Positions 21,508-32,947 of a DNA stretch of 64,000 nucleotides are shown here, piece after piece. This DNA is from Tausonia pullulans (taxonomy: Eukaryota > Basidiomycota > Tremellomycetes > Cystofilobasidiales > Mrakiaceae). The stretch spans positions 1,054,001 to 1,118,000 of the forward strand of contig OX637629.1 of NCBI GenBank assembly GCA_951802195.1, given 5' to 3'. The position numbers and the translations under genes were made by a program. Positions within the stretch are counted from its first letter, which is position 1; every line of letters begins with the position of its first letter. The notes beneath the pieces are model-generated. The model had not been told where the DNA came from, ran no database searches, and worked only from the letters and a program-made list of their open reading frames with translations.

Positions 21508-22046
21508 GACAGGCGAACTCTGAATACTGACGGACGAGTGACTGGAGGAAGGCCTCGCTCCGGATGGAGCGGTTGAAATTGTTAATCTTCGGCGTCATTT
21601 TGGCGGCCATGGTCACTTTTCCCCAGGGCTTGCGCGGCATGGTGAGACGAGAGCGGGAACGCGATGGGTCGTTGGACGGGGTTCCGGGCGGGAGGGGTGG
21701 CTTGAGAGTGAAGAGCCGGAGGCGCGGGCGGCGAGGCGAGAAGCGGCGGCGGCGAAGGAGAGACGGAAGAGAGAGAGGACGAGGGGCGAGAGGGAGGGCG
21801 CGGCCTGAGGTGGGAGTCGGTAGGCGAGCCGGAGACGGGTTGGGTTGGTTGGTGGTTGGGAGAGGAAAGGTCCGGCCTAGCCAGGGTCGCGAGGGAGAAG
21901 GGCACAGCGCGCGTCCAGCCCAGCAGGCAATGGCTCCAGCGCGCAAAAAACGAAGACGGGTCGCTGCCGGCCAGCCCTCGACGACCACCGACCACCCTTG
22001 CTCCCCCTCTATCCTTCGCTTCTGACACCCTCCAGACGCGACAGCC

Positions 22047-23685
22047 ATGAGCACTGAATCGTGAGACATCAGTTCTCTCACCCAGCGGGATTGCGTCGGC
22101 GCTCCCATCCTGACCGCTCGCTTCCTCGCTCGCTCCGCTCGTCGCGTGTCCGTCCATCCGCTCTCCAGCAAGACCAAGACTAACTGGGCCGACGACGTCG
22201 AAGAGGCTGGTGAGAATCTTCCCCTCTTCCTCCAGGGCCACTCATCTCTAGAAGGCACCTGTACGGACGCTCAGAGTGGGACCCATCACTGACGTGCTCG
22301 TTCTCCCACGCGCGCGTCGCCGTCCATTGGCTTGCAGACGCCCTTCCCCCCACCACCCGCACGACCGGACCGGACGGCATCGAGACCATTGTTGAGTGGA
22401 AGCTGAACGAGGAGGGCAAGAAGGTCAAGGTATGTGGCATTCCTCTGAAGAGGCAGGAGAAGGAGGAGTGAGGGAGCAAGCCAAGAGGAACAAGGGAATC
22501 CCCACTCGCCCTCGGTCCTCTCCGCTTCTGCTTGCTTGCTTGCACGCGCTTCACCAGCTCGTTCTGAGCTCAATCGGAGGACTTCCATGTTCTGTAGAGC
22601 TGCCCAGAGAGAGCGGTCCTGATCTGACACGTGATCTTGGCTTCATCCTAGGTCACTCGCCGCATCAAGCGGACGAAGCAGCAGCACACCGTTTCCCAGC
22701 CCGTGGCCGAGCGTAAGGCCTGGCCCAAGTATGTCCTCGTCGTCTCCCCAGGATTCCCACTCGACAGACGAGCTTACATATTTGGCTCTTACTCTAGGTT
22801 CGGAGCCGAGAAGGGCCAGCCGTCTGGACCCAACACTGCCACTACAACCGTCGGAGAGAACATGCAGTTCAAGATCGCTGTCGGCAAGGCTGTGCGCAAG
22901 ATCTCCTTACTTCTCATGTGCTTGAAGAAGATTTCGCTGACTCACGAACGACCCAGGCCGAGGAGAACAAGGAAGAGAGCGAGGGTGACAAGGTTATCAA
23001 GGCCAAGAAGATCGTCTGCCGACTGTGCAAGGGCGACCACGTCAGTTGCCGAGTCCTCTCTTCGAGCTTGCATTGTGCTCAGCCAATCCTGACGCTGTGC
23101 TCCCAACTCTCAGTTCACCTCCAAGTGCCCGTACAAGGAGACGCTCGAGGGCATCGGCATGCCCGGCGGCGAGACAGACGACTTTGGCGCTGGCCCGACG
23201 CCGGCCGAACAGGCGGCGGCTTCCTCCTCCGCTCCCTCGACGAACGGCAAGTATGTTCCGCCATCAATGCGCGGGGCGGGTGCCCAGGCGTCGTCAGACT
23301 CGCGCTACCCTGGAGCTGGAGGCAACCGGGACGACCTCCCGACGCTTCGGGTCACCAATGTCTCGGACGACGTCGAGGAGGAGGACCTCCGGCTCCTCTT
23401 CGACAAGGCCATCCAGGGCCGGGGCAGGATCATGCGCGTCTATGTCGGCAAGGACCGCGAGACGGGCCAGAAGAAGGGCTACGCGTTCGTCACCTGCGAC
23501 TCCAAGGACACGGCCGAGCGCGCGATGCAGATGCTCAACGGAAAGGGTGAGCGCTGGCCTTTCTGGCGTTGGTCTGGCTTGCTGTTGCACGAGGCTGATC
23601 AAGATAACCGTCTTGCTCGTCAGGTTACGCCAACCTCATTCTCTCGGTCCAGTTCTCGCAGCCGAGACCGGAGCGGAGCGGTTAA
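22047..23685 (+). CDS. TIF35: Translation initiation factor eIF3 subunit g
   Basis: RNA-binding subunit of eIF3 that supports scanning and reinitiation on the 40S ribosome. The first exon is only 14 nt (ATG to 22060, MSTES across the splice). Later exons give KTKTNWADDVEEAD, TIVEWKLNEEGKKVKVTRRI, RKAWPKFGAEKG, GENMQFKIAVGKAA, and a CCHC zinc-knuckle-like CRLCKGDHFTSKCPYKETLE. A low-complexity Ala/Ser linker follows, then a C-terminal RRM with LRVTNVSDDVEEEDLRLLF (RNP2 region) and KKGYAFVTC (RNP1). The protein ends QFSQPRPERSG. Order and spacing match fungal eIF3g throughout. Seven introns are needed, all with clear GT and AG. The head-to-head neighbour is the mitochondrial ribosomal protein gene. 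Confidence 0.95.
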
Positions 23686-23991
23686 GCGGATCGTCGTGTT
23701 TGGGAGGAGGAGCTCGATGAGATCGATGGGCCAGACTCGTGAGAGATATGCATGCATCCATGATTTCAAAAGTCGCTACTATGTTGCTGGACAAGAGAAA
23801 TGGCTGCGCGCTCTCCTAGACTCTGTCCAGACGACTTTGAGAAGGGACACCGGCTTCGGACGAGAGCGGTAGTAGGCTGGAAGCTCGCCTTCGCCCTTGA
23901 CTCCATCATCAACGCGGCTCTCTCCGACCCGCCTGCCACCCCACCATCACTCAATCAACTTCCCGAACTCGATCGACCCATCGCACGATTG

Positions 23992-25815
23992 ATGTCAACG
24001 GCTCCTACAACCGCGACCACCCCTCTCACCCTCCTCCTCACCTCAAAACGAGCCGTTCACGACGCTCAGGAGCTCTCCGCCGCGGCCGCGACCGTCGCCG
24101 CCCTCATTTCCAAGCGGGCGGTTGACTTGCTTGGGCAGAGACAGGCGTGGAAGTGGAGGCTCAAAGCTGGTGAGGCGAGGCGGCAGGTGAGTGGAGCAAA
24201 TTGAGAGACGAAGTGGGGATAGACTAGCTCGCGCCTGAGTAGGAACTTACATTGTCGTGTGCCCCGACTACCGGTTGTTGATGCATTTCAGATTCTGCGA
24301 GACATCGCAGATCGCATGAATAAAGACACAGGGACTCTCATTGAGACTATCGACGTGAGCCAAGAGCCTGGACGCCGTCCTCTCTTCTCTCTCCGCTGAC
24401 CGGCGACACGTCTCGCTCCCTCGGGATTCAGGCGACGCACGCCGACCGGCTCGCCCTGCTCACGAGCCTTTCCCAGACGCTCTCCTCGCTCACATCGACC
24501 ATAGTTCCGCTCGAGGTTCACCATGCCGACTTCCTTGGTGGGGATGAGGGTGCCAACGCGTCCTCGCTGTTTGGGCTCGACACTGACGACCGCCATCGTC
24601 GTCGTCGGAACGAGCGGAGGAGTCCGGGGAGCGAGAATGCCGACAATGAGAACACGGAGGATGGCTTCGTCAAGCAGAGGACGTTGAGGGACTTCATTGA
24701 TGAGGAGTCGATGGCGGCGCTCATGGATGAACTGGACGACGAGCAGGCGAAGATCGACGTGAGTCGCGCAGGCAGACCCATCTTTCATGTCGCCACCACA
24801 ACAGTTGGCTGATATCAATGCGCCCACATCAGGTCCTTCTTTCACAACTCTCCGCAGTTCCATCCGAATTCCTCGCCTCCATCACTTCAGCCTCCAGCAG
24901 TACTAAATCTCCCTCCATACCACCGGATGACATCGTCGGCCCCGCGCTCGACGCCCGAGATCGCCTCCTCGAAGAGATGAATGCCGACATGGAGGGTCTC
25001 GCAAGGCACTGGGAGCAGGTTGGAGATGCGGCAAGATTGGGGGAAGAGGGTCTGCAAGAAGGGGAGTTAGAAGGTGGGAGAGCATTCAACGAGCGCTCGC
25101 CTCTGAATGGAGGATTGCTGACCCTTCCTTTGCTGCCTGATCAGTGCTTCTCGAGGACACAGATCATTTGCCGTTGGTTTTGGACGAGCTGCACGCCCGT
25201 CTCGAGGCGCTGTACCAGATCCAGTCAGCCTCTCAACCCTTCTGTGGTCTCCATCCAGCGATCGTCCATTGATCAGAGCCTCTCAATAGCGACTCCCTTC
25301 CCATCTCCCACCCTCACCTCCCCTCTCTTCCCCCAGACCTCTCCCCCTATCCCTTCGTATCAACCCATGCGACCCTCAGCTCTCAGACGCTCAGCCACCT
25401 CGGCGCGCTCAAGGACAAGCTCGAGAGCGTCGCCCAGCTCGGCGACTCGTACATCGCGTACCAGGAAAGCTTTCAGGCGCTTCTGAGAGAGGTGGAGAAG
25501 CGGAAGGAGGAGAGGGAAATGAGGGAAAGCATCGTGAGGGCTTGGGAGGAGACCATCCGAGGGTGGGAACGAGGTGAGCGGTTGATCGAGCTGGTGTCAG
25601 TGGCACGCATGGCGCTTGCTTATGGAGTTTTCACCATATCAGAGGAAGGCGCTCGTCGAGCGGCTTTTATGGCGGAGTGGTCGGACGCTCTCCCGGCGGA
25701 TCTATGTCCATCGCTCGGGTACGTAGACCTCTTTGGCTCGCTCGTCGACGACAGTGCTCATCTTGTCCTTACCAACAGAGACGACATGGAGAGCTGGGAA
25801 ATACGCCTGCGGTAG
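23992..25815 (+). CDS. ATG17: Autophagy scaffold protein Atg17
   Basis: Scaffold of the Atg1 kinase complex that organises the phagophore assembly site. Chosen start MSTAPTTATTPLTLLLTSKR (23992). Exons 23992-24186, 24292-24354, 24432-24759, 24833 to about 25073, 25145-25222, then further exons to 25815. Long helical, charged segments are typical of the family: DAQELSAAAATVAALISKRA, TLRDFIDEESMAALMDELDD, LDELHARLEALYQIH, LESVAQLGDSYIAYQESFQA, LLREVEKRKEEREMRESI, and the near-terminal WSDALPADLCPSL, which corresponds to the conserved LPxDxxPGL of Atg17. The last exon has two nested acceptors (CAACAG and CAACAGAG). The second gives DDMESWEIRLR and stop at 25815; the first leads through another intron to a terminal exon near 26042-26141. 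About 450 residues. Atg11 is excluded by size. Confidence 0.85.
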
Positions 25816-26422
25816 GCAGCCGCCTTGCTATCTTGAACCCCTCTTTCGAGCCGTGGCGGAGGGGCAGGTAAGCCATAGCAGGTGTAAACCCTTACGTTCG
25901 GCCTCAAAGGAACATGCGTGCGGACTTGCACCCGATTATGCGTCGGGGAGGCCGAGACTCTTTCCTCCTCCCATGTACGTACCTTCACTGGTATGAAAAC
26001 GCCCAGAGGTGCATCGCTGATGCTTTCGGCTTGTGCTTCTAGACGACGGCGACTACAAGGAATGCCCGTGGCACAGGCTCATCCAGTCTTCAATTCAAGA
26101 TCGCTTAGTCTCGTGCGACATACTCTATGGGCTCCATGATTAATGCCTCCATTACCGCACGATTTCCATTCAGCTTGAGTATCGATCAATTGAGCTTTTA
26201 GGTCCAGCTCGGTCTCTGCACAGCCCTGCCTGTGCGCGCTCACTTACGGCCAAGCCTTGCTTCCTTGTCTTCTCACTCTCTCACTACGCCAGCAGCGTTG
26301 ATGAAACACACAAGGGATATTATACAAATAGTAGCACATACACGAACCCTTCCCACCTCTGCCCCAACCTCCCTGGTCGAGCACCTCGCTCGCAAACCAA
26401 CGTCGACGAAAAGGGAGGCGAT
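25816..26422. other. Convergent intergenic region; holds a possible alternative ATG17 last exon
   Basis: Between the ends of plus-strand ATG17 and the minus-strand THOC5-like gene. A segment at about 26042-26141 after a CTTCTAG acceptor stays open (DDGDYKECPWHRLIQSS...) and would end an alternative ATG17 transcript. No separate gene seen. Confidence 0.5.
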
Positions 26423-27293
26423 TCAGACCGTGCTGCTCGACGGGAGAGCCGCCTGCATCTTGCTCTGAATGGACGTGCCTGCCTGAGACCGGGAAGATCA
26501 TATGAGAGTTAGCAAGGACAGGCAAGCTTACCCAGGCCAGCCGTCTATGCCTCACCCGTCCAAACTCGGCGAGCGCGATATCGATTCCCTGGAGGTGAGT
26601 TGTCGCGTCTTTGATGTCGCGCTGGGTAGAATCTTGCTGCTTGAGAAGCTGCGTCTTCTGGGCTTGCAATCTGAGGCCGCCGGATCAGGCGAGGAACAGT
26701 GCGCGCTTTAGTAGAGGTAGGCAGAGAGGCAGAGGCTCGACGCGACGCGACGTTCAGACGCCGGCCGTCGACATTGAGAAGCTGGGCCATGGAACTAACT
26801 GCTCCATGCTTGCAAGCTCTTCCGATAGAGCCGCAAGAATCTCGTCGTGCCTCTCTGGTCGCTTGAGGGAGGAGGACAGCGAGGTAGCATCGGCAGGGGC
26901 TTGAAGCGTTAGGTCGATTGTTTGGTAGATAGAGCTGGGAGATCAAGTCGGAGCTTTGAGTCAGTTATCATACCAACACCTTGGATCCAGTGAACGAACA
27001 ACCCACTCAAAGGCCTGGGCACGGATAATCTCGCTCTGGATCCGTTTCCGCTCATACTCGAGACCCATGAGGTCGAGACCCTTGCGGTCCATGTCGAGAC
27101 GGACAGACGCCGTCTCGGACTTTGCAGCGACAACATGGGACGACGCTAGCCGCTGGATCTGCTTGAGCGTCGAGACGAACGCGAGCGGCGACTCGGTCGT
27201 CTTGTCGGCCGAGGCGAGGTGGGTGGAGAGGGAGTGGAGGAGAGAGCTGGCGAGGCTGTGCGCGCTCGGGTCCGAGTCGGCCAAGGACGTCAT
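26423..27293 (-). CDS. THO complex subunit, THOC5-like coiled-coil protein
   Basis: Four exons on the minus strand give about 200 residues. The start is MTSLADSDPSAHSLASSLLH (27293). The first exon continues AFVSTLKQIQRLASSHVVAA and LDLMGLEYERKRIQSEIIRA. Later exons give SIYQTIDLTLQAPADA, RPERHDEILAALSEELASME, QLQAQKTQLLKQQDSTQRD, LQGIDIALAEFGR and the end AALPSSSTV. The pattern (a YE-K/R-x-L/I-Q-x-E-I core, an IDL motif about 15 residues on, then a HxxxLAxLxxEL helix and a terminal coiled coil) is that of the Fms-interacting/THOC5 family, which joins mRNA export to transcription in the nucleus. THOC7 has a similar helix and is the alternative. Head to head with ERG20 across 304 bp. Confidence 0.6.
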
Positions 27294-27597
27294 GGCGAGG
27301 CGGCGAGTGGGCGAGGCAAGCAGGTCGACCGGGCAGGAGGAGCGGAGCCCAAGCGTAGGAGCGGTTGATGGTTGGGAGCAGCCGCCGTTTGGTTCGACGC
27401 GTCCATCCAGACGGCGGCGATTGACGGCCCCCGTCGCAAGGGAAGCGCGCTGGGGACAACGCCTCTCTCTGGTCGAGCCGAAATCATTCGACATCCGTGC
27501 ACTTCTCGCCAACGACGACCATTGCCACCACTCCCTTGCTTCTTGGCTTCCCTCCTTCCTTTCTGCAATTGTACCGACTCTCCTTTCGTCCTCCGCC
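27294..27597. promoter_or_regulatory. Divergent promoter region, THOC5-like / ERG20
   Basis: The 304 bp between two start codons on opposite strands must hold both promoters. CT-rich blocks precede the ERG20 start (TTGCTTCTTGGCTTCCCTCC at about 27536). No TATA element stands out. Confidence 0.55.
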
Positions 27598-29275
27598 ATG
27601 ACCGCCACCCAGACCCCGCGCGCCCGGTTCGAGGCCGTCTTTCCCGTCATCGCCGACGAGCTCCTTGCCTACATGGAGGGCGAGGGCATGCCCGCCGATG
27701 CCGTCGAGTGGATGAAGAAGGTGAGGACCGTCCAACTGCTTCGTCGGGGGTTTGTCCGAGAGAGGCCCTGGTTATGGCCGAGTGTGCTCGCTGTCTTCCT
27801 TCGCTTGTTGCGCGTCCGACGCGCGCTCGGCCCTCTTCCCTTCTCCCGCTTCACGCGCCGCGACTGTCTGACACGTCTGTTCGTGTTCTCCTTTGTCTAC
27901 CTAGAACCTGTACTACAACACCCCGGGAGGCAAGCTCAATCGTGGTCTCTCAGTCGTCGACACCTATGCCCTCCTCTCTCCGACGGGCGCCGAGCTCACT
28001 GAGGAGGAGTACTTCAAGGCTGCCGTCCTCGGATGGTGCATCGAGCTCGTGCGTCGTCCGCTCGCTTCCCTTGGCTTGAGAGGCATTACTCTGACTCGCC
28101 CACACGAACAAACACAGCTCCAAGCCTACTTCCTCGTTGCCGATGACATGATGGATCAGTCCGTCACCCGTCGTGGCCAGCCCTGCTGGTACAAGGTCGT
28201 GCGTAACCAAAATGTCGGATTGCGCCGCGTTTGTTTCTTGGCTGATCTTCCTATCCTTTGTCGACCCGTTTTTTAGGAGGGTGTCTCCAACATCGCCATC
28301 AATGACGCCTTCATGCTCGAGGCCGCTATCTACTTCCTCCTCAAAAAGCACTTCCGCCAGGAGAAGTACTACGTCGACCTCCTCGAGCTCTTCCACGAGG
28401 TACGCACTCGCTCAGAGCTTCGCCTTCCTTGAGGAGGTTGGCCACTCAGCATCGCCTTCTTCCATCAACAGGTCACCTTCCAGACTGAGCTCGGTCAGCT
28501 CATTGACCTCATTACCGCTCCGGAGGACTCGGTTGACCTCTCCAAGTTTTCTCTGAAGAAGTAAGTCGCGTGTCATTATCGGCGACCCCTCGTAACTCGA
28601 AGTTGACCCGCTGCTTTCCTACCTTAGGCACCACCTCATCGTCGTCTACAAGACTGCCTTCTACTCCTTCTACCTCCCTGTCGCCCTCGCTATGCGCATG
28701 GTCAGTCGAGCGTTTACCTGTCGTCGTCTCGACAAGGAGCCGGTAACGTTAACACCACCCCCCATCCTATTTAGCGCGGCGTCTCCGACGAGGCATCGTA
28801 CAAGACTGCTCTCGACATTCTCATCCCCATGGGCGAGTACTTCCAGGTCCAGGATGACGTCCTCGACGCGTTCGCCGACCCGGAGGTCCTTGGCAAGATC
28901 GGAACCGACATTCTCGTGGGTCGCTCTGTTTGGTTGCCTGCTCCAGGTGGCGACTAAGCTGACGACTTACTTCCTTCCCATCTCGCCATGCAGGACAACA
29001 AATGCTCGTGGCCCATCAACCTCGCCCTCTCGCTCGCGACTCCGGAGCAACGCCAGGTCCTTGACACCTCGTATGGCATCAAGGACTCGGCCGCGGAGGC
29101 TCGCGTCAAAGCCATCTACCGCGACCTCGACATCCAGGGCAAGTTCAACCAGTATGAGAAGGAGTCGTATGAGCGGCTCAACGCTCTCATCGACGAGGCG
29201 GGAGCCAAGGATGCCAACCTCAAGCCTGAGATCTTCCGTTCCTTCCTCGCCAAGGTCTACAAGCGCTCGAAGTAG
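27598..29275 (+). CDS. ERG20: Farnesyl diphosphate synthase
   Basis: Joins isopentenyl diphosphate to dimethylallyl and geranyl diphosphate to make farnesyl diphosphate, the precursor of ergosterol, carotenoids, dolichol and prenyl groups; cytosolic. Eight exons (27598-27720, 27905-28048, 28118-28195, 28277-28399, 28472-28560, 28628-28700, 28775-28915, 28994-29275) give 350 residues. First Asp-rich motif [20 protein letters not shown]; second [17 protein letters not shown]; also [27 protein letters not shown] and [12 protein letters not shown]. The C-terminus KVYKRSK matches the short basic tail of eukaryotic FPPS. The residues just before the first Asp motif (QAYFLVADD) are of FPPS type rather than GGPPS type. 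No disrupted motif. Confidence 0.97.
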
Positions 29276-29665
29276 ACGCTTGGCTTCTCCATTCATTGTC
29301 CCTTTTTGTTAATTTAGAGATCTCGCGCGGAGGATACACACACATGATCGGCTTGCAGATGAACGGGCAGAGGAGAGAGAGAAAAGAAAGCATGGTTACG
29401 AGAAAGCGACTGAGATGGAGGAAAGGGCGAACAAGGGGGAGGTTTTTTTTTTTTGATTTGGTTTCGTTGGGGGGTGGGGGGGAGAGTTGGCGTTTTCTGT
29501 TATTTAGATGCGTAACCGGACGCTTGTGGAAAGGGAGAAAAAAAGCAAAGAGTTCGGGGAGCGGACAACAGAACAAGAGCATGGAAGTGAAAATGGGAAA
29601 GCAGGGAAAGTGAGAGAAAGAAGCGAGGAGCTGAAGGGAATAAGAGAGCATCGAAGAGGAGGGCC
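29276..29665. other. Convergent intergenic region
   Basis: Holds the 3' ends of ERG20 (plus) and the GBD/FH3 gene (minus). Contains a T run near 29446 and an A/G-rich plus strand. No gene seen. Confidence 0.55.
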
Positions 29666-32600
29666 TCAATCCCAGAAGCTGTCCTGCTTGCTTTCTCTAT
29701 CGACGATGTCCCGTGTGAGCTGAGGCGCGCCCCCAGAAGAGCCCTTGACCGCAGCAGAGCCCATAACGGCACTACCTCGAGCCTGGAAGATGAACCGCTC
29801 GTCGAGGACCAGCGAATTCGCTGGTAGAAGAGCAGCAGCCACTTGTCCTCCTACAGCTCCAGGGGCGAGGAGACTCGCCTCGTGGCGGGGGCTGTTAGCC
29901 GGAGGAGCCCTCTTAGCAGACTGCTGCTGCGGCGGCAGGCGTTGCCCCAGCTGCTGCTGCTCGAGAGAGAGGGGCGGCGCTACGGGGCCGTGCTTGCCGC
30001 CCTTAAGTCCCTGAGAGGGCAGCGGCATGGCGAACTGGCCGTCCGGTCGGAGGCGGAGGTGGTCCGGAGGGGGCTCGATGAGGCGCGAGACCGGATATGG
30101 GAGCTGGTAGGACGCTGAGAGGGCGAGGGAGATGTAACGCGCCAGCTCAAGGTGGAGATGGGGGTAGTAGGTCGTGGAGGCTTTGCGGGCGGACTTTCGA
30201 GAGAAGGCAATACCGTTAGACGACAAGGATTACTTGTGGTGCCAGGTAAGAGTGACCTACAAGGATGATGCTGGGAATTGACGAGTACACAAAGCGATAG
30301 ATACTTAGCAAGGACTAGGATAGGACGGATGTACCGATCAAGGACTTACCGGTCGAAGCCCGACTCGAAGAGCTGTGCGTGGAACCGCCACACATTGATG
30401 TCGGACTCGATGGGCTCGGCGTGCTCTGCACAGGACCGGGCCATCGCGTTGATAATCTTCAAGTGCACGGTCTGGTGACATCGGGAGAGAGAGTGTCAGC
30501 TGGGCGCAGAAGTTCAGCCAGCTCACTGGAGCTCACCAGGTAGTTGACCGCCTCGTACTCGACTGTTGATAGGAAGATAATCGGCCTCGGCCTACAGTAA
30601 TAATGTTCAATGAGCGAGCTCACCTCCTCCCGTTGCTCCTCCGGGAGCCGTAGGACGCTCGAGAAGCGAGGTGTCCGTTTCCTCTAGCTTCCAGATGCCG
30701 TTAGGGTGGCAGAACATCCAAAAGTAGTCACGGCTGTTAGGACCCCAGACGAGCGACTCATCATTAGCTGAGCTGATAGACCATTCGCAGGCGGGGAGCA
30801 ATCCTACCAGATGTCCGAGATCTCTGTAAGATACGTCTTGAACACCCGCGGACGACGAGCGGCGCTGACAAACTCGATAATTGGATCCTCCTTGTCTGGT
30901 CCGACGAGCAGCCGCCTGACCAGCTCAGGCACGCTGCTGTACTCCCGAGGGAGCTCGTAAATGTAGATCCGTCCGTTGGGTTTATTGCCTTCCCACCTCG
31001 GTTGGCGCGCCTGGTTTGGGTAGAGATCGAAGAGGAGAAGGACGAGTTCGGCCATGATCTGCCGCGAGGGGACGTCGCCAGGCTTCTTGTCGGTGAAGAG
31101 GAGGGCGACGAGAGGTACAAAGGGGTTAGGGGAGCAGGAGCGAATGGCGTCACAGCCTACGTCCGATGTGGCGAGGGCCTTGACGCAACGGAGAAGCTCG
31201 TAAAGAAGCTGGTCGTCGTGCTGCTCCTCTCTGCAAGAGGGACGAAATATGAACAGGCTATAAGCGTGGAAAGCACGGCTTGCCTCACTTCGAGAACTCA
31301 CCGCCACTCCATATCGACGACTTCGGTGAGCCGCTTGAGCAGACAGAGGTACCCGCGCTCCTGGATGAACACTTCGATCCATCTATGAAGGCACAAGCGA
31401 GGTAAGCAACAATCGTCTACAAACAAGATAACGGAACGCTACAGAGAACACTCACACCGTTGTCTCGTGTCTCAGCAACATCCTCAGCTTCTTCACCCTC
31501 GCAAGCTCCATCTTGGCAGCCGGCGGCCCATCCCGGAGCCAGCGCGCCATGGCGATTGGGCCGTCCTCGGCCTTCTGTGCGGGCTGAAGCTGCTGCTGTT
31601 GTTTCTGCTGCTGCTGGTACTGCTTCGCCTTGAGGTCCTTTTCTTTTTCCTTCTTGCCAAAAACTTTGCCGAATGTGCTCTGGCTGCTCTGGCCGTTGTC
31701 GCTGTTGGAAACAGCGAGGAGCGAGCGACCAACCTCCTGGACACCACGTGACGAGGCAGAAGTCTCCGACGCGCTAGGAGCAGACCTCGACGGCGAGTTT
31801 GAAGCAATTTGACGAGAAGTGGACGAAGCGGATGAATTGGGACCTAACAGGTGAGGTCCAGTTGACGGCGAGGCGCTCGGGGTGTCGGTGCGCGATCGCA
31901 AGTTGGCTGGGATACCCGGTCGAATCGAAGGGGAGGTGCCTGTGAGGAGTTGGAACGATTGCTAATGAGGTAAAGAACGAAGAGTCAACTCAATGTCTTG
32001 ATACTTTGCAAGAAGGGTGCCGCTGAACTGTGCAGTCTGGGGGGAACGATACCAGGCGAAAGGTGCGGAGGGAGAGAACGAGAACGAGGACAAGAACGAT
32101 GACGCACAGAGTTTTTCAGGAATTCCGACTTGACGTGAGGGTCCATCGTATTCATCTTGATCCTCACAGGCATTGGGACCTCGAGATCGGCCTGTATGCG
32201 TACGGAGACGAAAGGATCGAGATGGGAGAACGCGAACGTCGACCGACGTGTTGAGTTATCGGCGGGTATCGTGTCAACTTCTTACAGGCGGCTGAAGGGC
32301 AAGCAGCGAACAGCAAGCATTCGTGTCAAACTGACCATCATCTGTTCGAAGTCCTTAGAGATGTCATCGATGCTGCTGATCGACTTGGACCCGAGGGCGT
32401 GCCCCTTGGGCGACCGCCCTGGCTGTTGTTGGACCGACGAGGGCGCTGCTGTCTGTTGAGAGCCGGCCGCTCGGCCGCTCGCCAGGGACGGATGGTAACT
32501 AATGGGACGAGCAGGCCGTGGAACTGCTTCTGGGCCAGCTGAGGTCGACGTCGACGGCCGGTGGGAGGGAGAGCGAGTGCCGTCAGATGTGAAGAGCGAG

Positions 32601-32695
32601 GGTGCCCTGCCGGTGCCCAGGGCGAGTTCAACAGGGATGACGGGGATAGCGCGCCGATCCGGCTGGGACGGCGAGGGCGCCAATTGGGGAGGCAT
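29666..32695 (-). CDS. Formin-type GBD/FH3 armadillo domain protein without an FH2 domain
   Basis: Starts MPPQLAPSPSQPDRRA (32695), then a Ser/Pro-rich disordered segment. The body matches the Rho GTPase-binding/FH3 (armadillo) part of diaphanous formins: SISSIDDISKDFEQM, MDPHVKSEFLKNS, a Gln-rich linker, ARWLRDGPPAAKMELARVKK, MLLRHETTV, WIEVFIQERGYLCLLKRL, LLYELLRCVKALATSDVGCD, PLVALLFTDKKPGDVPSRQI, SVPELVRRLLVGPDKEDPII, LKIINAMARSCAEHAEPIES. The C-terminal 180 residues are Pro/Gln/Ala-rich and end QDSFWD. No FH1 poly-proline block or FH2 actin-nucleating domain follows, and the next gene downstream is the unrelated ERG20. Known formin GBDs bind Rho-type GTPases at the cortex; here the effector output is unknown. 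About ten exons; not every boundary fixed. Confidence 0.75.
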
Positions 32696-32947
32696 GAGTT
32701 GAAAGCTAGCTTTGGAGAGAGGGAAGGGAAGGGAAGGGACGTGTGAGGGTTGAGGTGTGAGGGTGTGTTGTCTTTGTTGGCAGAGAGATGATGCTTGTTG
32801 GGCGAACTTCGAAGTCAGTCGCGTCGGGCTCGCTCCCCTCCTCCCTCCTTGTTCCTCTCCTCGCCCTCAGCCGGGGCCTCCTCGACGACGTCCAGACCTC
32901 TTCCCTCTTGCTCTCATACCCTTGCTCTCACTCGTCATCCAACCATC
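32696..32947. promoter_or_regulatory. Divergent promoter region, GBD/FH3 gene / HIT gene
   Basis: 252 bp between two opposite start codons. Contains GGGAA repeats (GGGAAGGGAAGGGAAGGGA at about 32721-32739) near the minus-strand start and CT-rich blocks before the plus-strand start. Confidence 0.55.

Noticed and set aside
24288-24863. 191-codon minus-strand frame
   Set aside because: Antisense to the conserved Atg17 coding exons.
27598-29275. Farnesyl diphosphate synthase as the core of a terpene cluster
   Set aside because: No terpene synthase, P450 or other tailoring enzyme nearby; it is the housekeeping ERG20 type.
29666-32695. A complete formin
   Set aside because: No FH2 signature is found in any frame after the GBD/FH3 region; the gene ends in a Pro/Gln-rich tail before ERG20.
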